Source: Glebionis coronaria (Eukaryota; Streptophyta; Magnoliopsida; Asterales; Asteraceae). Taken from it: a stretch of DNA of 64,000 bases. The notes below the pieces were generated by a model. It did not search any database and was not told the origin of the DNA. It saw only the letters and a list, made by a program, of their open reading frames with translations. A program made the position numbers and the translations under genes. The stretch is from assembly GCA_025667525.1 (NCBI GenBank), contig CM046875.1:434074617-434138616 (forward strand), written 5' to 3'. Of the stretch, positions 10,369-22,700 are shown piece after piece (positions within the stretch are counted from its first letter, which is position 1; every line of letters begins with the position of its first letter).

Positions 10369-11538
10369 TCAAAATATGAAGTGAGGGTAAGAAGCCCTGA
10401 TAGACTCCTCTGTTTCCCAAGTGGCTTCCCGCTCGGTATGGTCCCTCCAAAGGATCTTGACGAAAGGAATCGTCTTCCTTCTCATGACTCGTTCTTGCCT
10501 GTCGAGTACTCGTTCGGGTTCTTCTATAAACGTGAGATCTTCACGTATCTGTTCCAGTGGATACTGAACCATGTGAAGGGGATGATAATTGTACCCTCTG
10601 AGTAAGGACACATGGAACACGTTATGCACGTGTGAAAGCTGAGGAGGTAACGCCAATTGGTAAGATACTTCGCCGATTCGTTCAACGATATCAAATGGTC
10701 CGATGAACCGAGGACTGAGTTTTCCTTTGATTCCGAAGCGTTTAACACCACGTGCCGGCGAAACCTTGAGGAAGACGTGATCTCCCACATTAAAATGTAT
10801 GTCCCTACGATGCTTATCGGCGTAACACTTCTGACGTGATCGTGCTTCTTGCAGTTTCTGTTTAGCTACCTCAATCTTCTGGTTGGTCATTTCTATAATC
10901 TCTGGTCCTTCAAGTGTTCGCTCTCCCACTTGATCCCAGCAAGTTGGAGCGCGACACTTTCTGCCATACAACATTTCGAAAGGAGCACATTTGATACTTG
11001 CGTGCCAGCTGTTGTTGTATGCAAACTCGACTAAACAGATGTAATCGTCCCAATCACCTGTCCATTCCAACGCACACGATCTTAACATATCTTCCAATGT
11101 CTGAATTGTTCGCTCCGATTGTCCGTCCGTTTGAGGATGAAAGGCTGTGCTCAGCTTAAGTTGTGTACCCCAAGATTTTTGCAGACCTTTCCAGAATCGC
11201 GACGTGAAACGAGGATCTCTGTCTGAGACGATGCTGGAGGGAGTGCCGTGGAGTCTCATGATCTCCCTTCTGTACGTATCTGCGAGTTTACTTACCGGAT
11301 CTTCCTTGCGTATCGGTAAGAAATGAGCTGATTTGGTGAGTCGATCAACGATGACCCAAATAGCATCGTGCTTCTTCTTGGTAGGCGGAAGACCGGTAAC
11401 AAAATCCATGGTGATTTTGTCCCACTTCCACTCTGGAATATCCAACGGTTGAAGGAGACCGCCAGATCGCTGATGTTCAATCTTAACCTGCTGACAGGTA
11501 AGACATTTGGAGACATACGTGGCTACCTCCTGTTTCAT
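10369..11538 (-). pseudogene. pol: G2 integrase core and chromodomain-like C-terminus
   Basis: Open frame of 389 codons, in phase with the upstream pol part across TAG 11547-11545. Motifs: YVSKCLTCQQVK (end of the zinc finger), ITMDFVTGLPP (first Asp), [24 protein letters not shown] (second Asp), [17 protein letters not shown] (Glu), FAYNNSWHASI, MLYGRKCRAP, then the C-terminal core VKRFGIKGKLSPRFIGPF and FHVSLLRGY. The tail RKTIPFVKILWRDHTEREAT resembles the chromodomain of Del/Tekay elements. All catalytic residues are present. It has no natural start and is part of the polyprotein. Confidence 0.95.
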
Positions 11539-11544
11539 ACCACT

Positions 11545-12999
11545 CTACCAAAAGTGCTGTCTGATGTCATGGTACATTTTTGTCGACCCAGGATGTATAG
11601 AAAATGGGGAGCTGTGAGCTTCAGCTAACAATGCTTCCCGGAGTTCTTGATTATCAGGAACACAAAGTCTCGTGCCCTGCCAAACGATACCGTCTGCGTC
11701 CATTCTGAATTCTGTCTGCTTCTCCAAATTCTGAATTATCGCCCAAATCTCTCCATCATCCTTCTGCGCTTCCTTGATCCTAGTCAGTAACTCAGGTTCT
11801 ACTGTAAGATTCGCCCAGTACCCGTGCTGCCCACGTACCATGATTTCAATGTCAAGCCGCTCCAAGTCCCTTATGTTTTGTTCCTTGATCTCAATGCCGT
11901 TTATCATTCCGGACTTTCTGCTGAGTGCATCTGCTACTACATTAGCTTTCCCGGGATGATACTGTAGGTTAATATCATAATCCTTCAACAGTTCCAACCA
12001 TCTCCTTTGTCTCATGTTCAATTCTCGCTGTGTGAAGATATACTTCAAGCTCTTGTGATCCGTGAAAATGTCGCATGATTCTCCGTATAAGTAATGCCTC
12101 CATATTTTCAATGCGAACACCACTGCAGCAAGTTCTAGGTCATGCGTAGGGTAGTTTTCTTCATAGGGCTTAAGCTGCCGTGAAGCATACGCGATCACTT
12201 TCCCATGTTGCATGAGAACACAGCCCAGTCCCTTCCCCGATGCATCGCTATAGATCTGAAATCCACCTGTACCAGATGGGAGAGTAAGAATAGGTGCAGA
12301 TACTAACTTCTGCTTTAGGTCTTCGAAGCTCTTCTCTCGATCTTCCGTCCAGACGAATTTCTCTCCTTTTCGCATCAGTTTGGTGAGAGGCAATGCCAGC
12401 CGAGAAAAGTTCTCCACGAATCTTCGATAATATCCAGCTAAGCCTAAGAAACTGCGGACTTCTGTCGCTGATGTTGGTCTTGGCCATTTAGTGATAGCCT
12501 CAACCTTCGCTGGGTCCATAGTGATCCCTTCTGCTGATACAATGTGACCTAAGAATGCCACCTTGTTTAACCAGAACTCACACTTGGAGAATTTCGCATA
12601 CAGCTGCTTCTGACGAAGAATCTGTAGTACAGTACGGAGATGATCTTCGTGTTCCTCCGTGGACTTTGAGAATATCAAGATGTCATCGATGAATACAATG
12701 ACAAATTTATCAAGGAATTCATGAAAGATTCTGTTCATTAGATCCATGAATACTGCTGGAGCGTTAGTCAGGCCGAATGGCATGACTACAAACTCATAAT
12801 GGCCATAGCGGGTACGAAAAGCAGTCTTGGCAATATCCTGCTCTTTAACCCTTAGCTGATGGTAGCCTGACCTTAGATCGATCTTTGAGAAGTGTTTGGC
12901 TCCTTGAAGTTGGTCAAACAGATCGTCTATACGTGGCAGTGGATATCTGTTGCGGATGGTAATCTTATTAAGTTCACGGTAGTCAATGCAAAGTCGCAT
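11545..12999 (-). pseudogene. pol: G2 RT-RNase H-integrase zinc finger
   Basis: 484 open codons on the minus strand between two in-frame stops. [45 protein letters not shown], catalytic FIDD at 12693-12682, [21 protein letters not shown]. RNase [65 protein letters not shown]. Integrase N-terminus: [11 protein letters not shown]. It ends at TAG 11547-11545, where relatives have a second Trp (a TGG-to-TAG change). Reading continues in the same frame on both sides. Confidence 0.95.
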
Positions 13000-13014
13000 G
13001 CTGCCGTCCTTCTT

Positions 13015-14062
13015 CTAAACGAACAAGACCGGTGCGCCCCATGGAGATGCGCTCGGTCTAATGAACCCTCGTTCAAGAAGTTCCTGCAATTGGTCCTTCA
13101 GTTCTTTTAGCTCTATGGGAGCCATACGATACGGAGCCTTAGAGATTGGCTCAGCTCCTGGAACAAGGTCGATGTTGAACTCCACTTCTCTTGCAGGTGG
13201 TATGCCTAGAAGTTCATCTGGGAAGACGTCTAGAAATTCTGAAACTACTGGTTGATCCTGAATCGATGGGAATTCAGCATCCATGTCATGAACCGTAGCG
13301 AGATAACCTTCGCAGCCATGTGACAGTAATGCACGTGCTTGCAAGGTAGATATGACTTGTACAGACCGTCCGGGTATGAACCCGTTATGGATGTACTCTG
13401 GTGCATTAATGTCGCCGAAGATCACTCTATATGAGTGGCAGTCTATGGTAGCATGGTGCTTGGATAGCCAATCCATGCCGAGAATCATATCAAACTCAAT
13501 CATGTCTAGAGGAAGTGCATCTACTGCACGAACTTTATCGTCAAATTCTAAAGGAAGACTCTTGTATACATGAGTTATTAATACAGAGTCCCTCAGAGGC
13601 GTGGAAATGGTAAGCTTAGTTTCTAATGGCAAGGGAAGTGTCCTGATGTTCTTAGCATAAGTAGTGGAAACAACTGAATGAGTGGCACCCGTGTCGAAAA
13701 GAACACATGCAGCCTGGCCGTACATATACAAAATTCCAGTAATGGTACCTGTAGATTTGTTTGCCTGATCGCGCGATGTCGTGTAGACACGCCCAGTGGT
13801 AGGAGGCGGTTTAGTATCAGCATGACCCGAAGTACCCTCCATTTCACCCTTACGGCAATCTCTCATACGATGGCCAGGGAGGCCGCACTTGTAGCACGCG
13901 TCGGAGTCACGACGACATGGGCCAGGGTGTCTGCGATGGCAGGTGCTGCAAAGAGGATGAGTGAATCCTCCAGCAGGAGTCCTTGCTTACTGAGGGCCAG
14001 TGTTAGCTGAACGGTTGGGCTGAGAACCCCTGTGGTTCTGGTCCCTTCCGTTACCGTGGTTC
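13015..14062 (-). pseudogene. gag-pol: G2 gag exon 3 (nucleocapsid), protease and RT N-terminus
   Basis: Exon 3 starts at 14062 after intron 2. A TAA at 13989-13987 breaks it just before the zinc-knuckle region; the frame continues with CYKCGLPGHRMRDC (about 13900-13856). Protease: FDTGATHS at 13698-13675, then ILGMDWLS. RT N-terminus: [31 protein letters not shown]. It ends at TAG 13017-13015, where family members have Lys (VKKKDG), again a single A-to-T change. No frameshift is seen between exon 3 and the integrase. Confidence 0.9.
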
Positions 14063-14136
14063 CTGGTAGAGATTAACATAGTGTCAGCATGAGAGATATA
14101 ACATGAAATCATAAGAAGATGCGTAAATAGTAGGAC
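14063..14136 (-). other. Putative spliceosomal intron 2 in G2 gag (74 bp)
   Basis: Minus strand: exon end AACAGCAG, donor GTCCTACT, AT-rich interior, acceptor TCTCTACCAG, exon start GAACCACGG. The length (74) is not a multiple of 3, yet removal joins AG to G in phase 2, giving Arg, and leaves the frame open on both sides. It is one of two such units in the same gag. Confidence 0.75.
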
Positions 14137-14286
14137 CTGCTGTTGTTGGACTGTCCCGCATTGTTACGGTAATGGTCATTACCGCTGCGCCTTTCCACAA
14201 CAGAACGGTCGTTAGAGTGACCGTTTCCTTTGGGCTGATTGGGCTGCTGCTGAGTAGCCGGCTGAGACCGGTCCCCAGTTTTCTGC
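14137..14286 (-). CDS. gag: G2 gag exon 2, Gln/Asn-rich linker
   Basis: 150 bp, open in the frame set by exon 1. It encodes a hydrophilic linker (QPATQQQPNQPKGNG, then SVVERRSGNDHYR) between the capsid-like domain and the nucleocapsid. This composition is what is expected between the Gag domain and the zinc knuckle, which supports it being an exon. Confidence 0.75.
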
Positions 14287-14371
14287 CTGGAAGATACAGT
14301 TTAAGAGATGATTATAGAACATATAACGATAGGATGCGGTCTGGTTAACGCTAGAACATGAAATGTTTTAC
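14287..14371 (-). other. Putative spliceosomal intron 1 in G2 gag (85 bp)
   Basis: Minus strand: exon end GACAAGAG, donor GTAAAACA, an AT-rich interior with TTAAC-type branch candidates, acceptor TGTATCTTCCAG, exon start GCAGAAAAC. The second and third intron bases with the flanking G make the TAA that ends the gag frame if unspliced. Splicing removes the stop and enters the open exon 2 in phase. Confidence 0.78.
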
Positions 14372-15105
14372 CTCTTGTCGGGTCTTTCTGCTTCCCCGAA
14401 CTCATCACGTTCTTGCAACATCTCAAGCTTTCTTGCTGCGTCAGCCACTTGTGCTACCTTATTGAACGTAGCACATACTAGATTGTTCGCAACCGAGGTG
14501 CGAAGTGCCCACCTAAAATGGTGTGCCTGCTCCTCAGGAGTACCAGCCGCTGCTCCTAGAAAACCAGCAAGGCGAAGAAAGCGCTGCATGAATTCGTTGT
14601 TATTCTCGCCCTGTCTCTGACGTATCCCGTGGTATTCACGCTTGAGTTTGTCCTGCTCTGCCTTAGGAAAGAACTGTTCCATCACTCTTTCCTTGAATTG
14701 GGCCCATGTCAAACCAGCGACCCATTCATCACCTCCTTCTGACTGTGTCAAAGCTAGCCACCAGTTGAGTACATCGCCTTCAAACCTGTAGCACGCCAAT
14801 CTTGCCTTGAAGGCGGGGTCACATCCCATAGCATTGAAGATTTTCTCAATGTGAGTCAGCCAGCTTTCAGCATCGCTGGGGCTATCAGTCTTTTCAAAAG
14901 CTCTCGGACGGAGCTTGTTAAATCGTTCCAACCATACTGCTAGAGTCACTGGGGGAGGAGGAGGAGGAGGTGCCTGATTCTGCGGCTGCTGATTATTCGC
15001 AGCTTGGACTTCAGCACGAATGTCATTCCTTAGTTGAGGAAGTAGGGCTTGCATGGCAGCCTGAATCGCAGCATTGAGCTGCTCTTGCTCGCGTGTGAGA
15101 ACCAT
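14372..15105 (-). CDS. gag: G2 gag exon 1, capsid-like domain
   Basis: The likely start is the ATG at 15105-15103 (MVLTREQEQL); an in-frame upstream ATG at 15147 would add 14 hydrophobic residues and is less likely. It encodes a Gln-rich N-terminus, a proline run (PPPPPPP) and a Retrotrans_gag domain (AESWLTHIEKIFNAMGC, FEGDVLNWWLAL, WAQFKERVMEQFFP, FMQRFLRLAGFLG). It ends FGEAERPDKR at the intron 1 donor. An acceptor-like ACTGTCAG abuts the start ATG, so a leader intron is also possible. Confidence 0.9.
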
Positions 15106-15549
15106 CTGACAGTATAACATAAAACATATGATTAACAGTTCAAACATAAAATATATAAAAGAAAAATTTTATGCCAAAATTTCACGAGAAAAATTTTATG
15201 CAAGAAAATCTTTGTATGAATGCATGATGCAGTTTTATGAAAACTTTTGATGCTCGAGAGTGAACGCCTTCGGTCAGTTCACTCAAAATAAAAGACATAT
15301 CAAGGGGACGCCTATGGGTCGGTCCCAAATCTAAAAGTTTCGATAAAACACATGCGACTAAATAGGGCCAGTCCTGTACCAACCATTACTTAGTCAAAAA
15401 CCCTGTAACAATGACATGTATATGTATGCTTGAAAATGATGAATGCATGAAAACAACTGTCAGTTCTAGGAAGACCGTAGTGACTACCCACTAATCACAG
15501 GTCATATTTGAGAGCCTACAGGTCGAAGCCTTGGCTCTGATACCATAAT
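15106..15549 (-). other. G2 leader with primer binding site
   Basis: 444 bp between the 5' LTR and gag. The PBS (minus strand, 15545-15529) is TGGTATCAGAGCCAAGG, a good match to plant initiator-Met PBS, four bases from the LTR. The rest has no long ORF. It ends in a U-rich stretch and ACTGTCAG directly before the gag ATG, a possible splice acceptor. Confidence 0.85.
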
Positions 15550-18500
15550 TGTAACACCCCATTTTGGAAATGGAATATTACGCATATCATGGCGTGTCAT
15601 CAAAGCATACAAGGATAAATGTCTAAGCATTATTCAACCATAAAAGGAAATACCGGAATCAAACATCGGTATCCCAAAGTAAAGCTCATCACACACAAAC
15701 ATAAATACTGTAAAAGGAAGGACGAAACAATGTCCAAAGCAACTGTATCAAAGTAAAGGAAATGCATAAAGTAAAGAAAGGCAGTAAAGCTTCCAGTCCA
15801 TATGCACCTACGTTTGAGATCTACGAGCGTCCCTGAGTACCTGCCGTTTTGGGAACATGAAAAGGAAAACGGCTGAGCAAGACGCTCAGTGCACGGATGT
15901 ACAATATAGCATGATATAGGATAAGCATGTAACATATAACAGCGGAAGACTAAGTACTGAGTAAACTGGTTAAGTATCATGAAAACTGGTTTTATAGTTT
16001 GAAAAGCCTTATGTTTAACCTGTGAAAACTGTTTTAACATATATATACCATAGCCCATATAGGTCATGAAAAGGTCACGTGCATGAATACTTGGAGGGGT
16101 GACCTCATCATGCTGATTAGAGGGGATGCCTCTAATCAATATACTGATTTGGGTAGGAGGGATCAGCTCCTTGTGAAGGGTGCAAGGCACACACCACATT
16201 CACCATGATAAACTGAATAAAACATGTAACTAGGATGCACCCATACGCCCCGACTGATATAATAATATGGCCAAACTGAAAAGGGACGCCACGAGCAATC
16301 ACTCCGCCGTGGGGAAGTCATAACATCGGTGCCTCCAATGCTATGGTTATGGTACCTCCATAACTAGGTGAAACTGGTCATGCTTGTATATGGCTATAGT
16401 TTATGCTAAATTAACATAAGCAGTTCAAACAATAAAACAAATGCTGGGGAAAACAGTTGGCTGCATACGGGGAAATCCTAATAAGGAAGGAATGTCCATA
16501 CTGAAAGGACGGGAATCCGTACCTCAAGTCCAGTGAAATGAACGGAAGAAAGACTCCTACTTCTGGATCACTAACGCTACATGAATACACACGTGTATAA
16601 GTATCGATTCACTGATTACGTACTGGGTTCTGTGTCTTGTTATATCTGATTTGGTATGTTTTAGGTCATGGTTCACTGTTTAAAGCCTTAAACTGTGTTT
16701 ATCTTGTATTTCTGGTTTATCTGATTAAGTATTACTGTTGTTTCATGCATTAATATACTTACTGTATAATAATAAGTAACTTTCCAAAAATAGCAGGTTT
16801 CCAAAAATAGAAAGTTTCCAAAAATAGAAAGTTTCCAAAAATAGAAAGTTTCCAAAAATAGAAAGTTACCAAAAATAGAAAGTTTCCAAAAATAGAAAGT
16901 TTCCAAAAATAGAAAGTTTCCAAAAATAGAAAGTTTCCAAAAATAGAATTTACTGCCTAAAATAGATTAGTTTCTAAAAATAGAAAGTTTCCAAAAATAG
17001 ATCAGCTGCCTTAATTAAATAAGTTTCCATATATAGAAGGTTTCCATAATTAGATTAGCTGCCTGAAATAGTTTGATTTCCATATATAGAAGGTTTCCAT
17101 AATTAGATTAGTTGCCTTATTTAATTAAGTTTCTATAAATAGAAGTTTCCATAATTAGAATTAAGCTGATTTCATAAGCTAACATATAAGTCTAAGTGTC
17201 GTAAGCTTACTACTTAAGTCATATGATATAGTGCATAGTTTAATTATTATTTCATGTATTTTAATTAAACTATAGGTTAAGCATTTTAATTAAAGTGTAA
17301 CATGTATTAATTAAAATGAAATGAAAATACTTAGGTTAAAATGTGTATTATTATTAATAATAATATAACCTAAGTCATGTCTAAATTAATTAATTATAGG
17401 CATGTTTTAATAATTAATTAATTATAACTTATAACATAAAATACTTAGGTTAAATTAATGTCATGATAAACTAACAATTAAAATAACCTAAGTCATGATT
17501 TAATTAATATTTCATGTTATTAATTAATTATATCCTAAGTTCATGATTCATAAAAATTACATGTAACATAGATCATGATTTTAACCAACGAACCGTGAAC
17601 CGGGTATGAATTCGACACCGTACCCCGGGCCAAACCCGGGGCACACGTGTCCCCTTGCTGCCGTGGGTCCCACATGAGCCAACCAAGACCATTTGTGGTC
17701 TTGGTGGTGGCGGCAATAGCAAACCAAACCCCCCTCGGGTTTGTTTTGCTAGGCGGCTAGAAACAAACACCCCTTTAAATCATTCCTTGATTTTATTTAA
17801 TACCAAAACATGTTAGATCAATGATTAATTATCTTGTTTTCATAAGAAAAATAATTACATGTTCATAAAAAAAATCAAAGATCAAAAGAATTAAAAAGAA
17901 TTAAAAAGAAGGGTTAGAAAGGTATACCACTATGTAGCTTGGAAAAAGGATGAACAAACACGTATCCTAACACTTGTTTTTAAGATCAAAATCAATCAAA
18001 CACCCCCTTATGATGGTGTATAGGTGGCGGCACAAAGGAGGCAAAAAGGAGAGGAGAAAACTCTTTTTAGGGTTTTTAGTTTATTTCTTGTAAAATGAAA
18101 ATGAAAACATGTTTAACACTTTACCCCCCCTTAACTTGAAAAGTCCATGGGCTAAGCCCATTTCATGCATGTGTGCCGTGGGTATGGGGGCCCCACATGG
18201 GGTACCCGTACCTTTCTCGTGACCCGATGTTTCGTGTTCGTTCGTGGTTAAACGTGCTCGTGTTTAACGTGTTTCTGTTTCATGTAACGTGTCGTTTATC
18301 GTAAACTTAACGCTCGTAAATATATTATAAGTATTTACGTAATTATTTTAGTTAGTATTTAAATGGTGTTCATGATTTAATTATGTTCACGTGATATATC
18401 ATTAACTGTTTATCATGGGTTCGTACGTAATCGATACTTGTCATGACATACACGTATGCACTTGCTTGATTATTAGCACATGAATGTGATCAATACTACA

Positions 18501-18571
18501 TGAGGTAAGTTTTAATCTAGAACGTACGATCTTAAGGGCACTATTCATGGTAAAAGCATGCGGGTTTTACA
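15550..18571 (-). repeat. 5' LTR of G2
   Basis: 3,022 bp, the partner of 7241-10291. Same hairpins (16114-16138; about 17623-17704), ten 17-bp minisatellite units (about 16785-16948) and a C7 run at 18124-18130 in place of C17. The right boundary is ...GTTTTACA, then the GCTAG duplication. Confidence 0.97.
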
Positions 18572-19717
18572 GCTAGAGTTAAAGCCGAACATCAAAAACC
18601 ATCAGGACTACTTCAACAACCAAAGATTCCTGAATGGAAGTGGGAGCGAATTACGATGGACTTTATCACCAAGCTTCCTAGAACATCATCTAGAAACAAT
18701 TCGATTTGGGTTATTGTTGATAGACTGACTAAATCAGCACACTTCATTCCGGTTAAGGAGCAGTTCTCACTGGAGAAGCTGACTCGAATATACCTTGATA
18801 ATGTTGTATGCAAGCATGGAGTGCCTGTATCGATCATTTCAGATCGAGATCCTAGATTCGCATCGAATTTTTGGAAATCTCTCCAAAGATCTTTGGGAAC
18901 GAATCTCGATATGAGCACTGCTTATCACCCCCAGACTGATGGGCAGAGTGAAAGGACGATACAAACAATGGAAGATATGTTGAGAGCTTGTGTGTTAGAC
19001 TTTGGTAAGAATTGGGATAAACATTTGTCGTTAGCAGAGTTTTCGTATAACAATAGTTACCATTCTAGTATTAAGGCTGCACCGTTTGAAGCTTTGTATG
19101 GTAGGAAGTGTAGATCTCCTGTATGTTGGAGTGAAGTTGGGGATACCCAGCTCACGGGACCGGAATTGATCCGGGAGACTACGGAGATGATAGTTCAGAT
19201 TAAGAAGAGGTTGATGACTGCCCGTAGTAGACAGAAAAGTTACGCGGATGTGCGGCGGAAGCCAATGGAGTTTGAAGTGGGTGACCGAGTAATGTTGAAG
19301 GTATCGCCATGGAAAGGCGTTATAAGATTTGGAAAGCGAGGAAAATTGAATCCCCGTTATATTGGACCCTTTAAGATTTTATCTAGAGTAGGTCCGGTGG
19401 CTTACAAACTAGAGTTACCCCCAGAACTTCATGGTGTTCACAACACATTCCATGTATCTAATCTGAAGAAATGTCTAGCAGTGAGTGATGAGAAAATTCC
19501 GTTAGAGGTTCGAATAGATGGGAAGTTGCATTTTATCGAAGAGCCCGTAGAAGTTATGGACCGTGAGGTAAAGCAACTGAAACAAAGTCGGATACCTATT
19601 GTCAAGATCCGATGGAATTCAAAGCATGGACCGGAGTATACTTGGGAACGAGAGGATGAAATGTGGAAGAAATATCCGCACCTCTTCGATTTCAATAAGA
19701 AACGGACATCCAAATGA
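18572..19717 (+). pseudogene. pol: G1 integrase core and chromodomain-like C-terminus (part after G2)
   Basis: Continues the frame broken at 7240. Motifs: [18 protein letters not shown] (first Asp), [32 protein letters not shown] (second Asp), [17 protein letters not shown] (Glu), [50 protein letters not shown], then [19 protein letters not shown] and YPHLF. The first ATG inside is at 18656, but this is the polyprotein tail and would not be made alone. The start of this part contains the right copy of the G2 target duplication (18572-18576). Confidence 0.95.
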
Positions 19718-19742
19718 AATGGATCACGAGGACGTTGATCCC

Positions 19743-19758
19743 TTTTAGGAGGAAAAGC
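19743..19758 (+). other. Polypurine tract of G1
   Basis: TTTTAGGAGGAAAAGC directly before the 3' LTR start TGTGACAAATC, 25 bp after the pol stop. Confidence 0.8.
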
Positions 19759-22700
19759 TGTGACAAATCTAACATTTTCAGGTAGTGAAATATTTTCTCG
19801 TATAATATTTTGAAACTTATTTTTGTGTTGGTTGACGAACTCACAATTTACGGATTTAAATTTGGGCTTACGTGCATAATTTGGCGTCTTTTACGACTAA
19901 ACCGGAAACCTTAGGATTACGTATTTACGTTTTTGAACTCCGTTTTTGATGAGACAATTTTTATTGGATTCATTTTGTGACGGTGATTCATAATTTATAA
20001 AAACGTTTTTCGTAAAACGACCCGAGGGCACGCAAATCGAGAAAACTAGAATCTAGAAATACCCGTAAACTAGTGAGATGGGACAAAACACTTTGTCCCA
20101 CCCCACTAGCAATATGGGACGGCCAACTTGACACCACCACACTAATGTGGCATCAAGTTAAGTAGCTTACAACATGTGTAAGCATATGCTTACAGATTAA
20201 GCTAACCTTTCTCCACTAACACAAAACTAGCAAGTTGTTTCATTATACCATCATTCTTACATGCAATCCACTCTAAAATCCTCTCAACTCTCCCTCTCTT
20301 GCCGTCCCAAATAAGCCAACAAACACCATCATTGATCTTTTCTAGCCATAAACCACATGTTTACTAGTCTTATTAAGGTGTTCTCTTGAAGCCTTGATCA
20401 TTTGGTGGCCATATTAACATCTTTGGAGGTGATTTGCTTGTGTCCTATGGCTGATTTTCCAACCTATGTTCTTGATATTTGATGGTCTTGGAGATACTTG
20501 TTGTGTTCATCAAGTTCTTGCCTTCCTAAAACAAGAAATCCACTTGGATTGGTAAAGAAGATCATCCTCTACATTTTTCTCTTATTATTTTGTAAAGAAC
20601 AAATGTATTTTCTTTCATTTTGTATATGTATATGATGTATATATGATGATAAAAATGTTGTGTGGGGATCAGTGTTGATAAATATGCTTAAAAATGATAA
20701 TAACTATAAGAAATGAAGCTAAAATCTTGACTATTTAGTTGGCTGTATAAAAACAGTAGATAACTAAAAGATGAACTGATAAAATTACATGGTTTGATCC
20801 ATTTACAGTAAGTAGATGATGTTATACACATGTGAGAGTTGGCCATGCAATGGAATCAAAATAATGAGTGAGATATGATCAAAACAAGTTAGGTGGTGTA
20901 ATCTGAATAAGCAGTTTTGTAGGGACTGTTAAGGCAACTTAGAATCAAAATGGGCAGTAGCTATAACTAAGTTATATGTAGCACATATTATGAAGAATTT
21001 GTCATCCAAAAATGAGCTTCTAAGTCATTGTAGAACTCTAGATATGATAAAAATGGTGAAAATGAAGTTAAAAATCAGATTTTGGAAATAATGTTTATTA
21101 TTATTATATAAGCACTCACATTATAATTTATAAAATGTAAAATATAAACCCACTAACTTATAGAACTTATTTATATAAATGTATAAAAGGTTAATTAAAT
21201 GGGTAAATTAGATAAATGGTGGTAAAAATAATATTTATAAGTAATAAAAACTATAAACTTGATTTTTACGACTTTTTCGGCTATCGCCGTAAAATTAACG
21301 TTTTTCGCCAAATAAAACTTAGACGACCAAACCCGTCTAATGTAAAGTTTATAAAAGTCATATACTGATGTATAGGTAACTAATACAAGTAAAAAACCGA
21401 TAAAACCCGAACTATAAGAATTACGGACATTTACGAGTTAACTAAACCTATTGGACTAATAATTAGACTTAATAAGATAAATACTTGTAAAAAGAGCTTA
21501 TTGGGCTTAACCCATTTGGGCCCAACATTAAAAATATATATACTGATCATATAGGTATAAAATGGGCAAAAAACAAGTAAACGAAATTATAAAGGAATTA
21601 ATGGACTTAAAATAGGTAAAATCGATAAAACTAGTGAACTAGTAAGACGTTACCAAAACGTAAACACTAAAATGAGTAAACGAGGATTTATAAACCCACT
21701 TGATCATCATCATATGTACAAAATCATCATATGTATATTGTTATTTTGATAAAAGACATTGGACCGAGTCTAAGACCGATTATTATTTATATAGGTTTCC
21801 GTGACCGAAGCACGCCCGTAGCCGATAATCCGCCTTTCATTAACAACGTGAGTTCATAGCCTCGCACTCTTTTAAATGTTTTTATAAAATGATTTGTAAA
21901 CCCGCGAGGGAGATAACATGCTAGATTTTTATAAAAATAGAACACAAGTAGTCCCGATTGTATGCTAAATGATATGGACCCGAATGATGCTATGACCCTA
22001 TATTCGAGACTAAAAGGATTATTAGTAGTTAGGTTATGTCACTTAAAGTCCCATTAGCATGAATTGTGAACTACCGGGATTTGGTAGACGCTTATGCATT
22101 TGATAGTACTATTTGGCGACGATCACCCCAGTTCGCGCCTTGACGGTTGATCCCCGTCGTACCACATTGATTGGTAAGCGAATTTATGTATGAGAAGATT
22201 CCATAGCGTGATTTTTGTGACGACACGCTAACTTAGATGGGCAAATTGTTTGTCGGGTTCGCGGCCCGCTGTTTTCACAGTAAGGTAACAATGTCATGCG
22301 GCTAATAATAATCCTATATAAATCAGATACTATAATCTATTCAATCTATATAATTTAAATAAAAGATATGATACGACGCTATTAACGATGAATATATTAC
22401 CTATCATGGTAATATAGAGACTGCGGTCTCATGGACGGTTTCAGATGTATGCTTGATTTATATATTGCCTGACTAGCAATATGTGGACTTACTTCCGATA
22501 TTATACTTGTGTTCTGATTTTAAATGAATGTAAATGATTGTTTTATATAACGGTTTTCATTAAACTCTATGAATTCACTCGGCATTCGCTGATATGATTT
22601 TTGCATGTTTTCTATCTCAGGTGCTTGAAGGTAATCCGGATGGAGATCGACTCTGATGGCCCACACTTAATATTAAAAATGTTCATTCGATCTGTGTTTT

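Larger units (their letters stand above)
7241..18571 (-). mobile_element. Ty3/gypsy LTR retrotransposon G2, full length, nested in G1
   Basis: 11,331 bp between perfect target duplications GCTAG (7236-7240 and 18572-18576). On the minus strand: LTR (15550-18571), PBS, gag with two introns, protease, RT, RNase H, integrase, chromodomain-like tail, PPT, LTR (7241-10291). LTR termini are TGTAAAACCC and GGGTGTTACA in element sense. The two LTRs differ by about 6 substitutions, one 17-bp unit, one TA and the length of a C run (17 versus 7). At about 0.2% divergence this is the youngest element here. Protein motifs fit a Tekay/Del-like chromovirus. Three in-frame stops interrupt the coding frame, and I found no frameshift. 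Confidence 0.96.
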
